Shown here: piece by piece, positions 25,164-33,045 of the stretch
Layout: each line of letters opens with the position of its first letter
Numbering within the stretch: position 1 is the stretch's first letter
From: an uncultured Paracoccaceae bacterium
GTDB taxonomy: Bacteria > Pseudomonadota > Alphaproteobacteria > Rhodobacterales > Rhodobacteraceae
Assembly (NCBI GenBank): GCA_947494445.1
Contig: CANLVD010000004.1
Location: 186,001-250,000, forward strand
Reading direction: 5' to 3'
Length of the DNA stretch: 64,000 nt
Position numbers and translations under genes: made by a program
Notes under the pieces: model-generated
Told to the model about the DNA's origin: nothing
Database searches by the model: none
The model's input: the letters and a program-made list of their open reading frames with translations, nothing else

Positions 25164-25931
25164 TCAGCGTTTTTCGTCCGGCTGCTCTTCGTCAGGCTGC
25201 TCGTCGTCAGACGGCAGGTTGAAGAAGCTGTCGGCATCAACATCGGGCTGCTCGTCATCAGCCTCGTTGCCGCGCGGATCGGACAGCGAGAAATTCTCAA
25301 GCCCCGAGACGTTCGAGGGCATCCGCGGCTCGGTGTCCATGGACAGCGACTGTTCGGTCGAGACCAGTTTCATCCGCTCGTCATTGCTGATCGCGGTGCC
25401 GTCCTTGTTGGCCTTCTTGGCAGCCTTGGCGACAGCCTCATCCAGTTCCATCTGCGAACACATGCCAAGGGCAACCGGATCGACAGGCTGGATGTTGGCC
25501 ATGTTCCAGTGGGTCCGCTCGCGGATTGTCAGGATCGTGGGCTTGGTGGTGCCCACCAGCTTGGAGATCTGGCCATCGGTCAGTTCAGGGTGGAACTTCA
25601 CCAGCCAGGCAATTGCCGCCGGGCGGTCCTGACGCTTGGACAACGGCGTATAACGCGGGCCCTTGCGCCGGGTCTCGCCATCGGCTGCGGGGTTGTGCCA
25701 CAGCTGCAGGCGCGCCTTGGGGCTGTCCTCGCAACGCTTGATCTCTTCAGCGGTCAACTGGCGGTTGGCGATCGGATCAAAACCTTTCACCCCGATGGCA
25801 ACTTCCCCATCGGCAATGCCATTCACTTCCAACTCATGCAAACCGCAAAACTCGGCAATCTGGGTAAAGGTCAGGGTGGTGTTGTCCACAAGCCAGACGG
25901 CAGTGGCCTTTTGCATCAGGGGCAGCGCCAT
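25164..25931 (-). CDS. trcR: Cell-cycle transcriptional regulator TrcR (DUF1013)
   Basis: A 255-residue protein of the DUF1013 family, named TrcR in alphaproteobacteria for its role in cell-cycle transcription. The N-terminal half (MALPLMQKATAVWLVDNTTL, FTQIAEFCGLH) and the segment PELTDGQISKLVGTTKPTI resemble helix-turn-helix elements; the C-terminus is acidic and repetitive (SDDEQPDEEQPDEKR). I chose ATG 25931, preceded by AAGGAA; an upstream ATG at 25955 is less likely. It is convergent with the SDR gene, nine bases apart. Confidence 0.88.
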   Translation of the reverse strand: MALPLMQKATAVWLVDNTTLTFTQIAEFCGLHELEVNGIADGEVAIGVKGFDPIANRQLTAEEIKRCEDSPKARLQLWHNPAADGETRRKGPRYTPLSKRQDRPAAIAWLVKFHPELTDGQISKLVGTTKPTILTIRERTHWNMANIQPVDPVALGMCSQMELDEAVAKAAKKANKDGTAISNDERMKLVSTEQSLSMDTEPRMPSNVSGLENFSLSDPRGNEADDEQPDVDADSFFNLPSDDEQPDEEQPDEKR

Positions 25932-26064
25932 GGTCAGTTCCTTTCGATCAAGCACATCTCCCCTGCGGCTTGAAAACCGTGGCCCGAGAGCCTGTGAACG
26001 GGTTTTCGCAGGGGAATTGCTGAGCTATATAGGCCGGATCGCGGCCAAGTGAAAGAGGGTATTT

Positions 26065-26697
26065 ATGCGTGTGTTTCTGGTTCTTCTGATGCTGCTGCCC
26101 GGTCTTGCCCGCGCCGAGGGCGAAAAGGCGGGCGACTTTGATTATTACATGCTGGCCCTGTCCTGGAGCCCAAGCTGGTGCGCGCTGGAGGGCGATGCCC
26201 GCAACGCCGATCAATGCGACGACCGTCATGATCATGGCTTCACCTTGCACGGACTCTGGCCGGAATATGAGGATGGTTATCCTTCGTTTTGCCGCACCTC
26301 CCAGCGCGATCCGTCGCGCAGTGACACCCGCGCCATGAGCGATATCATGGGTTCAGGCGGGCTGGCCTGGCATCAGTGGAAAAAGCATGGCCGCTGCTCG
26401 GGCCTCAGCTCGGACGATTACTTCGCCCTCTCGCGGGAGGCCTATGACAGCGTCAACCGGCCCGAGATCTTTCGCCAGCTCGACCGCGAAGTCTCAGTCC
26501 CGCCCAAGGTCATCGAGGATGCCTTCCTTGAGGCCAACACCAACATGTCGCCAAACGGGATCACCGTCACCTGTCGCGATGCAGCCGTGCAGGAGGTCCG
26601 CATCTGTCTGACCAAAAACCTTGAGCCGCGCAATTGCGCCTACCGGGCCGCGCGTGACTGCTCGGCCCGTTCGATCACCATGGCGCCAATCCGCTGA
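26065..26697 (+). CDS. Ribonuclease T2 family protein, secreted
   Basis: A 210-residue periplasmic or secreted RNase with signal peptide 1-17. The active-site segments are FTLHGLWP (CAS I, H62) and WHQWKKHGRC (CAS II, H103, K107, H108). The usual glutamate of HEW is a glutamine (Q104), tolerated in the family pattern but of interest. Four or more cysteines suggest disulfides. It cleaves single-stranded RNA via a 2',3'-cyclic phosphate. Followed by a dispersed element in a convergent gap. Confidence 0.9.
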   Translation: MRVFLVLLMLLPGLARAEGEKAGDFDYYMLALSWSPSWCALEGDARNADQCDDRHDHGFTLHGLWPEYEDGYPSFCRTSQRDPSRSDTRAMSDIMGSGGLAWHQWKKHGRCSGLSSDDYFALSREAYDSVNRPEIFRQLDREVSVPPKVIEDAFLEANTNMSPNGITVTCRDAAVQEVRICLTKNLEPRNCAYRAARDCSARSITMAPIR

Positions 26698-26700
26698 GCC

Positions 26701-26760
26701 CCACTTCTTGGTAAAAATATCCCCCCGCGCGGGAGCGCACGCGGCGCGCCAGCGCCGCGT
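26701..26760 (-). repeat. Copy c of dispersed intergenic element with hairpin
   Basis: On the minus strand, hairpin ACGCGGCGC-TGGC-GCGCCGCGT (26739-26760) is followed by a block ending GGGGGGATATTTTTACC then AAGAAGTGG (26701-26740). The block is nearly identical to 9073-9110 in inverted orientation. It lies between the convergent RNase T2 and quinone oxidoreductase genes. Confidence 0.65.
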
Positions 26761-26774
26761 CCCCCCCTCTTGGC

Positions 26775-27764
26775 TCACAAGGTCAGGATGATCTTGCCGA
26801 TATGCTGGCTGGCTTCCATGCGGGCATGCGCGGCTGCGGCGTCTTCCAGCGCAAAGCTCTGGTCCATCACCGGGCCGATGCGGCCCGATGCGATCAGCGG
26901 CCAGACCTCGCTTTCCAGTTTACGCGCAATCACGGCCTTGGCCTGCACCGATTGCGGGCGCAGTGTGGAGCCCGTCACCAGCAGGCGCTTGGTCATGATC
27001 TGCGCGAAATTGATCTCCTGCTTGGGGCCTTGCAGGAAGGCGATCATCACCAGACGGCCATCAAGGCCGAGCGCACGGATGTCACGCTTGATGTAGTCCC
27101 CGCCCACCATGTTGAGCGACAGATCAGCGCCGCGTCCGCCTGAAAACTCCTTGACGGCTGTGACGTAATCCTCTTCGCGGTAATTCACGGCGCGTTCAGC
27201 ACCCAGGCTGATGCAGGCAGCACATTTCTCGGCTGAACCGGCGGTGGTGATCACCCGTGCGCCGCGTGCGGCTGCAAGCTGGATCGCCGTGGTGCCGATG
27301 CCTGAACTGCCGCCATGAAGCAGAAACACTTCGCCCGCGCGCAGACCACCGCGTACAAAGACGTTGCTCCAGACCGTGAAAAACGTCTCGCACAGCGCCG
27401 AGGCCTGCTCCATCGACAGACCATCAGGCACAGGCAATGCGTGATCGGCAGGCGTGGTGACATAGTCGGCGTAACCACCGCCGGGCAGAAGCGCACAGAC
27501 CGCGTCGCCCTCTTTCCAGCGCGAAACACCAGCGCCCACGGCTGCCACATGGCCCGCACATTCCAGACCCGGCAAATCAGAAGCGCCCGGAGGCGGGTCA
27601 TAGGCACCCGCGCGTTGCAGGGCATCGGGGCGGTTCACGCCGGAAGCCGCCACCTTGATCAGGATCTCACCCGCTGCCGGTTGCGGTCTTACCCGCTCGC
27701 ACAGCTTCAGGACCTCCGGTCCTCCCGGTTCAGAAATTTCAACTGCCCGCATCATCTCAGCCAC
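26775..27764 (-). CDS. NAD(P)H quinone oxidoreductase, PIG3 family
   Basis: A 329-residue zinc-free medium-chain reductase. ASGVNRPDALQRAGAYDPPPGASD and ECAGHVAAVG are the PIG3-type opening; the NADPH site is HGGSSGIGTTAIQLAAARGA. The closing SFALEDAAAAHARMEASQHIGKI is also typical. It probably reduces quinones or other reactive carbonyls. The start is GTG 27764 with GGGGAG upstream; ATG 27755 is the alternative. It lies 22 bases after the aminotransferase gene, possibly one operon with COQ9. Confidence 0.9.
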   Translation of the reverse strand: MAEMMRAVEISEPGGPEVLKLCERVRPQPAAGEILIKVAASGVNRPDALQRAGAYDPPPGASDLPGLECAGHVAAVGAGVSRWKEGDAVCALLPGGGYADYVTTPADHALPVPDGLSMEQASALCETFFTVWSNVFVRGGLRAGEVFLLHGGSSGIGTTAIQLAAARGARVITTAGSAEKCAACISLGAERAVNYREEDYVTAVKEFSGGRGADLSLNMVGGDYIKRDIRALGLDGRLVMIAFLQGPKQEINFAQIMTKRLLVTGSTLRPQSVQAKAVIARKLESEVWPLIASGRIGPVMDQSFALEDAAAAHARMEASQHIGKIILTL

Positions 27765-27785
27765 GCTCGTCTCCCCGATCTCAAA

Positions 27786-28658
27786 TTATACCGTTACCGG
27801 TGTTCTGCTCAGGGAATAGTCCCAGTAAAGCTCCCGCGCACGGCGGCAAATCCGCCCAAAGGGCAGGTCGCGCTCCTCAAAGCGGGTGACCGGCATGACT
27901 TTCGAGGCATTGCCGGTCAGGAAAATCTCTTCTGCCTCGTGGAAGTCGGCCACTGTCAGTTGCACCTCGTTCACCTTGACCCCGTCGGCCCTGAGCAGAT
28001 CCATCACCCGCATCCGCGTGATGCCCGCCAGAAAGGTGCCGTTGGGCACGGGTGTGAACACTTCGCCGCCGCGGGTCATGAAGACATTGGTCGAGGCGGT
28101 CTCGGCCACATGACCGTCCAGATCGAGAGACAGCGCATTGTTGAAACCGCGCCCGCGCGCCTCCTTCACGATGCGCGCGTTGTTGGGGTACAGGCAGGCG
28201 GCCTTGGCCTCGGTCAGGGCGGTGTCGGGATGGGGTCTGCGATAGGGTGAAACGGTGAGCGAGAACGCGCCCGGATCAGGCATCGGCAGGGTTTCCAGAC
28301 AGATGGCAAACGCGCTGGACCCCGGGACCGCATCGATGATCGACGGGCTGCCTTCGGTCGACCACATCATCGGGCGCAGATAAAGTGCCTCGTCATCGGC
28401 AAATCGTGTGACACCATCTGCGATCAGCCCGGCCAGCGTTTCCGCGATCGCGCAGGGCTCCAGCCCCATGGCGCGCGCCGAGGCGACAAGGCGGTCGCAA
28501 TGCAGATCCAGATCAGGCATCACGCCGTCGAATTTTCGCGCCCCGTCAAAGACCATCGTGCCGATCCATGTGCCGTGATCTGCTGCTCCCATGATCGGTG
28601 TGTTACCCTCACGCCATGCGCCGTCAAAAAAGGTCAGAGCCCGCTTTCCCAATGCCAT
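27786..28658 (-). CDS. Class IV (branched-chain type) aminotransferase
   Basis: A 290-residue PLP enzyme of fold type IV. The probable catalytic lysine is in ALTEAKAACLYPNN; the cofactor-phosphate region is NALSLDLDGHVAETASTNVF, then GTFLAGITRMRVMDL. It resembles branched-chain aminotransferases and D-amino acid/4-amino-4-deoxychorismate types, but the residue deciding substrate is not obvious, so ilvE is not assigned. It lies three bases downstream of the COQ9 gene, and a lone permissive context gives no further hint. Confidence 0.85.
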   Translation of the reverse strand: MALGKRALTFFDGAWREGNTPIMGAADHGTWIGTMVFDGARKFDGVMPDLDLHCDRLVASARAMGLEPCAIAETLAGLIADGVTRFADDEALYLRPMMWSTEGSPSIIDAVPGSSAFAICLETLPMPDPGAFSLTVSPYRRPHPDTALTEAKAACLYPNNARIVKEARGRGFNNALSLDLDGHVAETASTNVFMTRGGEVFTPVPNGTFLAGITRMRVMDLLRADGVKVNEVQLTVADFHEAEEIFLTGNASKVMPVTRFEERDLPFGRICRRARELYWDYSLSRTPVTV

Positions 28659-28661
28659 CGA

Positions 28662-29372
28662 TCAGCGCTCCATATAGCCGGGCATGTCACGCATTGGACC
28701 GGTGGGCGCTTTCACACGCTCCAGAATGCGCCCGGGTCCGGCGGCAAACAGCTTTGCCAACGGGGTCTTGCGCATCTGTGCCTTGAACTTCTCGAACGAC
28801 ATCACATTGTCGATGCGCCGGGTGATGAAGGCTCTGGTGTTTGCGAAATCCTCGCTGGTGTCGCCCAGCCAGAAAAGAACGGCAGAGGACCAGACGGCGG
28901 ACAGCGTCGCCCGTTTGGTGTACCAGTTCACATCCTCGCTGGTGTCACCCAGTAAACGCCAGACCAGATCGGCGGTATCCCAGATCGCCCGCGCGCCATC
29001 CGCGCCATTTTGCGGCAGGGCAAAGAAAGCGACGGCCTTGCGCACGGCCTCCTGCTCGGGGGCCATGGCTTCAAGCCGCAGTTCCAGCAGGCGGGCAACC
29101 TTTTGGGAATACCGCAGATGGGTCATGTCCTCGGTTGCCGCGGCGACCTCAAGGGCTGCATCACCGCGCTTGTGAAAGGCCAGTGCCAGATCGACCGCGC
29201 CGCGCGGGAATGCCAATGCTGCCAGCCCCGCATCGACACCCGAATCGCTGATCGCCTGTGCCAGTGCAGGACCACCCCAGCCGTCAAACACCGCATTTGC
29301 CACGGCTGCATCCAGAATTTTTGCGCGGGCCTGCGAGATATGGTCGGTTTCGGTCTTGGGGTGCTCAGTCAT
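28662..29372 (-). CDS. COQ9 family protein (ubiquinone biosynthesis)
   Basis: A 236-residue alpha-helical lipid-binding protein with TetR-like fold. COQ9 presents ubiquinone precursors to COQ7 in mitochondria, and alphaproteobacterial homologs are inferred to do likewise. The C-terminal family core DTSEDVNWYTKRATLSAVWS and SSAVLFWLGDTSED is diagnostic. Start at ATG 29372; the frame extends upstream 40 codons but without similarity and with a cysteine-rich composition. Divergent from rpsU. Confidence 0.9.
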   Translation of the reverse strand: MTEHPKTETDHISQARAKILDAAVANAVFDGWGGPALAQAISDSGVDAGLAALAFPRGAVDLALAFHKRGDAALEVAAATEDMTHLRYSQKVARLLELRLEAMAPEQEAVRKAVAFFALPQNGADGARAIWDTADLVWRLLGDTSEDVNWYTKRATLSAVWSSAVLFWLGDTSEDFANTRAFITRRIDNVMSFEKFKAQMRKTPLAKLFAAGPGRILERVKAPTGPMRDMPGYMER

Positions 29373-29466
29373 TCGTGCCTCTGGTGCTGGACAGGTCCGG
29401 GTCACCTTGCTATATAGCGCGCTCCTGCGAAACCCGAAACACACACATGAAAGGTGGTGACTACAA

Positions 29467-29673
29467 GTGCAGGTAATGGTTCGTGACAACAATGTCGATC
29501 AGGCCCTCCGTGCCCTGAAGAAAAAACTTCAGCGTGAAGGCGTGTTCCGTGAGATGAAGCTCAAGCAACATTTCGAGAAGCCGTCGGTTAAGAAAGCCCG
29601 TGAAAAGGCCGAAGCCGTACGCCGCGCGCGCAAACTGGCGCGCAAGAAAGCGCAGCGCGAAGGTCTTCTCTAA
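29467..29673 (+). CDS. rpsU: 30S ribosomal protein S21
   Basis: A 68-residue basic protein near the anti-Shine-Dalgarno site. [20 protein letters not shown] and [18 protein letters not shown] are diagnostic. It starts at GTG 29467, preceded by AAAGGTGGTGA. Its only neighbour upstream is the divergent COQ9 gene. It ends at a hairpin terminator. Confidence 0.96.
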   Translation: MQVMVRDNNVDQALRALKKKLQREGVFREMKLKQHFEKPSVKKAREKAEAVRRARKLARKKAQREGLL

Positions 29674-29712
29674 GAGACATTTGTCAGATATTGGGCGCAT
29701 GCCCGACCGACG

Positions 29713-29739
29713 ACCCCCGGGCATCCGCTGCGGGGGTTT
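29713..29739 (+). terminator. Terminator after rpsU
   Basis: ACCCCC (29713-29718) pairs with GGGGGT (29732-29737), with an inner CCGC/GCGG pairing, then TTT. A probable intrinsic terminator. Confidence 0.65.
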
Positions 29740-29781
29740 GTCATTTCTGGACCCTATTTTCAGCAGGAGCGGCCAGCGCCC

Positions 29782-30552
29782 ATGCGATCAACCGACCGGA
29801 AACGCATCTATGCCATAGGCGACATTCACGGTTGTCTTGAGCAGTTGGACGAGATGATGGAGCGCATCAGGCAGGACCTGCAGGCGCGCCCGCATCCTGA
29901 TCCGCTGGTCATCTGCATGGGTGACTACACCGATCGCGGGCCGGACAGCAAAGGGGTGATTGACCGGCTGATCGATCTGCGTTCAGGACCCCTGCCCCTG
30001 CGATTGATCAAGGGCAATCATGACGAGCGTTTTGAAGCCTATCTGCGCGATCCGCTGGAGCGGGCCACGTCGAAATACCATTGGCTGAGCGATCCCATCG
30101 GCGGGGTCAAGACATTGGCAAGCTATGGGGTTGCAGCCCATGTCGATGACCCGGCCGCCGGTCACGCGCCAGCACTTGAGGCCGTGCCGCATGCGCACCG
30201 GACGTTTCTGGACGGGCTGGAACTGATGATCCGCATCGGATCTTACGTCTTTGTCCACGCGGGCATCCGCCCCGGCGTGCCGCTAGATCAGCAGAGCGTG
30301 CAGGACCTGATCTGGATCCGCGACCCGTTTCTGGAAGATCCACGCGACCATGGCTTTACGGTTGTCTTTGGCCATACGGTCATGCCCCAGATCACCAACA
30401 CCGGTGGCTGGATCGGCATTGATACCGGTGCTGTCTTTGGTGGGTACCTGTCCTGTCTGGTGCTGGAGGATGACCGCCAGCAGGAACTGGGGTTCAAGCG
30501 GCTGGTGGATGTTGAGATCGAGCCGATCCCGAAACGCCCCAGGAGGCTTTAA
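29782..30552 (+). CDS. Metallophosphoesterase (PPP-type serine/threonine phosphatase)
   Basis: A 256-residue calcineurin-like phosphoesterase. All metal-binding motifs are present: GDIHG, GDYTDRGPDS, GNHDE, VHAGIRPG and FGHT, the bacterial PPP phosphatase or diadenosine tetraphosphatase arrangement. The substrate is unknown; relatives dephosphorylate proteins or cleave dinucleoside polyphosphates. It lies downstream of the rpsU terminator and is convergent (four-base overlap) with the hydrolase. Confidence 0.9.
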   Translation: MRSTDRKRIYAIGDIHGCLEQLDEMMERIRQDLQARPHPDPLVICMGDYTDRGPDSKGVIDRLIDLRSGPLPLRLIKGNHDERFEAYLRDPLERATSKYHWLSDPIGGVKTLASYGVAAHVDDPAAGHAPALEAVPHAHRTFLDGLELMIRIGSYVFVHAGIRPGVPLDQQSVQDLIWIRDPFLEDPRDHGFTVVFGHTVMPQITNTGGWIGIDTGAVFGGYLSCLVLEDDRQQELGFKRLVDVEIEPIPKRPRRL

Positions 30553-31364
30553 AGCCCTTCCAGAAAGGCAATCGCGTCCTGCCCGGCCCCGAACAGGCGC
30601 AGGTCATTGTGGCGCCCGCCGGGGTAGGAGATGAAGCGCTTTGGCTCTTGTGCTGCATCAAACAGGGCCTGACCCAGACGGTGTGGCACGGTCACATCAG
30701 CCGTGCCATGCAGGATCAGAAGCGGTGCATCGATGGTGGCGATGATATCAACCGAGGCATAATGCTCGTCCCACATGGCAAGACAGGCGGGCAACAGAGG
30801 ATAGGCTGCCTCTGCCGCGTCGCAGAGCCGGGTGAAGGGTGTCTCAAGGATCAGGGCCGCCTCGCCTTCAACCTCGGCCGCCATGGCAGTCGCCAGACCC
30901 GAGCCAAGCGATGTGCCGTAGAACACCAGCCGGTCATTGGGCAGATCGAAGCCGGGAAGATCCCTGCGTGCGGCCAGCATCCGACGGGCATCGCTTTTCA
31001 GCCCCTGCTCCGTGGGGTTACCGGGACGACCACCACCGCCGCGATAGGTCATGGCGGCCAGCCCGTATCCGTTCAACACGAACTCCTTGAGGCGCGTGAT
31101 GTTGAGCGCGAGATTGCCCGCGTAGCCCATGAAATAGACGATGACAGGCTTGTCGCCGCGCGGTGCTTTCACCCAGATCTCAAGCTCTGGCGCAGCGTCG
31201 GTGGCAGGCAGATAAACCGGTTTGACGCCGGGCAAATCTACAGGCTGGGCGGGAAAGGCGCGAAACGGATAGATCAGATCATGCCGGTTGGCCAGAAACA
31301 GCGCGATGATGCCGAGATAGACACATGCAGCAAGGATGAGCAGCCGCACCAGCCATTTCTTCAT
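30549..31364 (-). CDS. Alpha/beta hydrolase, membrane-anchored (BEM46-like)
   Basis: A 271-residue protein with an N-terminal transmembrane helix (residues 4-24) and an alpha/beta hydrolase domain. The nucleophile elbow is FYGTSLGSGLAT; the oxyanion strand VIVYFMGYAGNL and late acid/histidine region (ADVTVPHRLG, GGRHNDL) are in place. This is the BEM46/serine aminopeptidase S33 type, and the substrate is unknown. It overlaps the lipoprotein gene upstream by four bases (ATGA). Confidence 0.85.
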   Translation of the reverse strand: MKKWLVRLLILAACVYLGIIALFLANRHDLIYPFRAFPAQPVDLPGVKPVYLPATDAAPELEIWVKAPRGDKPVIVYFMGYAGNLALNITRLKEFVLNGYGLAAMTYRGGGGRPGNPTEQGLKSDARRMLAARRDLPGFDLPNDRLVFYGTSLGSGLATAMAAEVEGEAALILETPFTRLCDAAEAAYPLLPACLAMWDEHYASVDIIATIDAPLLILHGTADVTVPHRLGQALFDAAQEPKRFISYPGGRHNDLRLFGAGQDAIAFLEGL

Positions 31365-31945
31365 GCCGGGGGCAGCCCTTTGTCGTCGTCCTGCTCTTCG
31401 GTGTAGCTGTCGATCACACCGGGTATGGCTGCAAATTCACGTCTGAGGTTTTCGGGGAAAAAGGTCGAACGAATGTGCTGGAAGCCGCGCACCTGTTGCA
31501 GGATCGACGTGGTGCCCTGCGTACAGAAGGCCTTGGGCTGGGCACCGGTTTCCTTGGTGATCGCCATGATCCGCTCGGCCGTTTCCGCCGAGACATAGAT
31601 CTTCTGGCCATGCACGAAATGCGAGCGCCGGGCGTGGTAGCGCCGATAAAGATCAACCAGCCCGTCGGTCGCGCCGTAATGAATATCGCCCCGCTCCGGC
31701 ATTCGGGAATGGGTGAAGGTGCCGGCGGGATCATAGAGCACACGCTCGGACCCGTTAATCAGAAGGGCTGAATGGGCACCACGACCGTTGCGGGTCGAAA
31801 CCATGGTCAGCAGTTCGATGTAGGGCCGTTCCTGAGTGACGTGGCGCGCACGCGCAATGTCTTCATAAGGTGCGCGCAAATCCTCGGCACAGCCTGAAAG
31901 CAAGAAGCCCGCCATCAACAAGGCACACAAACGCAACACAGCCAT
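31361..31945 (-). CDS. Lipoprotein of unknown function
   Basis: A 194-residue exported lipoprotein: signal peptide with lipobox LLSGC (cleavage before the cysteine, about residue 19). The mature part has RNGRGAHSALLINGSERVLYD and GDIHYGATDGLVDLY, with scattered histidines and a cysteine in FCTQGTTSILQQV, giving a His/Asp/Cys arrangement reminiscent of papain-like or NlpC-type hydrolases; this is an impression only. Start at ATG 31945. It is coupled by ATGA to the hydrolase. Confidence 0.7.
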   Translation of the reverse strand: MAVLRLCALLMAGFLLSGCAEDLRAPYEDIARARHVTQERPYIELLTMVSTRNGRGAHSALLINGSERVLYDPAGTFTHSRMPERGDIHYGATDGLVDLYRRYHARRSHFVHGQKIYVSAETAERIMAITKETGAQPKAFCTQGTTSILQQVRGFQHIRSTFFPENLRREFAAIPGVIDSYTEEQDDDKGLPPA

Positions 31946-32032
31946 CAAGCCAAATTCCCGGAAACATGCATGTTGCACGGATCAAAGCCCGAAACGGTCC
32001 GGGCTGGCCAGTCACATTTCAGACAGGTCAAG

Positions 32033-32371
32033 CTAGCCCGCCCCGCAACCGGACAGGGCGCGTGCGTAAAGCGGGCCGTATTCCGCGTTGAAAGCCACGA
32101 TCTGGGGGTCATCGAACTGCGATGGACCTGACAGTACGGTCATCAGGCCCAGAAGTTCGTTCACCGCTCTTGCGCCACCGGCTGCTTCAAATTCTGCCAG
32201 CATGCATTGCGCACGCGCCTTGGCATCATCAGCCGCAAGCGATTTGCCGAGCCGTTGGGTAAAGGCGGTATCAAGCCGCGCATAGGTCGCGACCTGCGAC
32301 GGCGTCACAGCCGCAGCAGATCCGGCAGCGCAGAGCATCACTCCGGCCAGTATTTGGCCAGTGCGTGTCAT
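32033..32371 (-). CDS. Small secreted protein of unknown function
   Basis: A 112-residue exported protein with signal peptide MTRTGQILAGVMLCAAGSAAA. Two cysteines (one central, one near the end) could form a disulfide. No family was recognised. Its start overlaps by four bases (ATGA) the stop of the oxidase subunit IV gene, so the two are probably co-expressed. Confidence 0.65.
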   Translation of the reverse strand: MTRTGQILAGVMLCAAGSAAAVTPSQVATYARLDTAFTQRLGKSLAADDAKARAQCMLAEFEAAGGARAVNELLGLMTVLSGPSQFDDPQIVAFNAEYGPLYARALSGCGAG

Positions 32372-32505
32372 CAGCTGTTGAAGATCGCCAGGAAGATCAG
32401 GATGCCGGCGGAGATGCCGAAGACCCAGATGAAGAACTTGATGAAGCCTTCGAAGGTTTTCTCCTGGACCGAGATGTCCATGCTGCCGTGCTTGTGTTCG
32501 CTCAT
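32371..32505 (-). CDS. aa3-type cytochrome c oxidase subunit IV
   Basis: A 44-residue single-helix protein beginning MSEHKHGSMD, then ISVQEKTFEGFIKFFIWVFG and ending AIFNS. In alphaproteobacteria the small aa3 subunit IV packs against subunits I-III of the terminal oxidase; it has no heme or metal of its own. The helix spans about residues 22-42. GAGGA lies upstream of the ATG. It is not next to coxABC in this window, the usual situation for this tiny subunit. Recognition rests on length, the helix and its KTFxGFI(K/R) lead. Confidence 0.85.
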   Translation of the reverse strand: MSEHKHGSMDISVQEKTFEGFIKFFIWVFGISAGILIFLAIFNS

Positions 32506-32583
32506 GTCTAAATCCTCATGTCTCGCGGGTTGCCAAGCGGTATAGCAAATCCGCGCGTCCTGTCGAAGGACAGATTTGTCACA

Positions 32584-33030
32584 TCAGTCTTCGAGCGCTT
32601 TTGCAAGTTGAAAGCCGATTCTGACCGGTTCTTCGCGCAATTTGGGTTCTGCGCGCAACATCACATTCAACTGGCTGACATGCTGGATCAGCTGGGTTTT
32701 TGTGCCGTCCTGCATCGCGCCGTAGAAAGTGATGACATCGGGCGCATAGAAGCCCATGCCCTGAATGTGCAGGCTGCCAGATTGCGAGCCTGCAAATCCC
32801 ATGGCGACCTCCTGATCCTTGTCGAGCTTCTCTTCGAAATGCTTGAGGTAAAGCACCACACGCTCATAGGCCCATTCGGCGGGCGACTTCTGCTTGACCG
32901 GCGTCTTGGCCACGCCCTTGGGCAATGGTTCATTTTCGACTGTGGCATCGTCCGGGTTCACATGCACGGCACGTGCACGTGTCAGGGCGGCGTTCTCAAG
33001 CGCTTCGGCGCTGGTGTCGATCTCGGTCAT
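32584..33030 (-). CDS. DUF6173 family protein
   Basis: A 148-residue soluble protein. The middle and end (PAEWAYERVVLYLKHFEEKL, DVITFYGAMQDGTKTQLIQH, VSQLNVMLRAEP) match the alphaproteobacterial DUF6173 pattern. The first 45 residues are disordered and acidic. The function is unknown. It lies 15 bases downstream of the MBL-fold hydrolase gene and may be the last gene of the acyl-CoA dehydrogenase/MBL run. Confidence 0.72.
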   Translation of the reverse strand: MTEIDTSAEALENAALTRARAVHVNPDDATVENEPLPKGVAKTPVKQKSPAEWAYERVVLYLKHFEEKLDKDQEVAMGFAGSQSGSLHIQGMGFYAPDVITFYGAMQDGTKTQLIQHVSQLNVMLRAEPKLREEPVRIGFQLAKALED

Positions 33031-33045
33031 TGACTGCCTTTCCGG

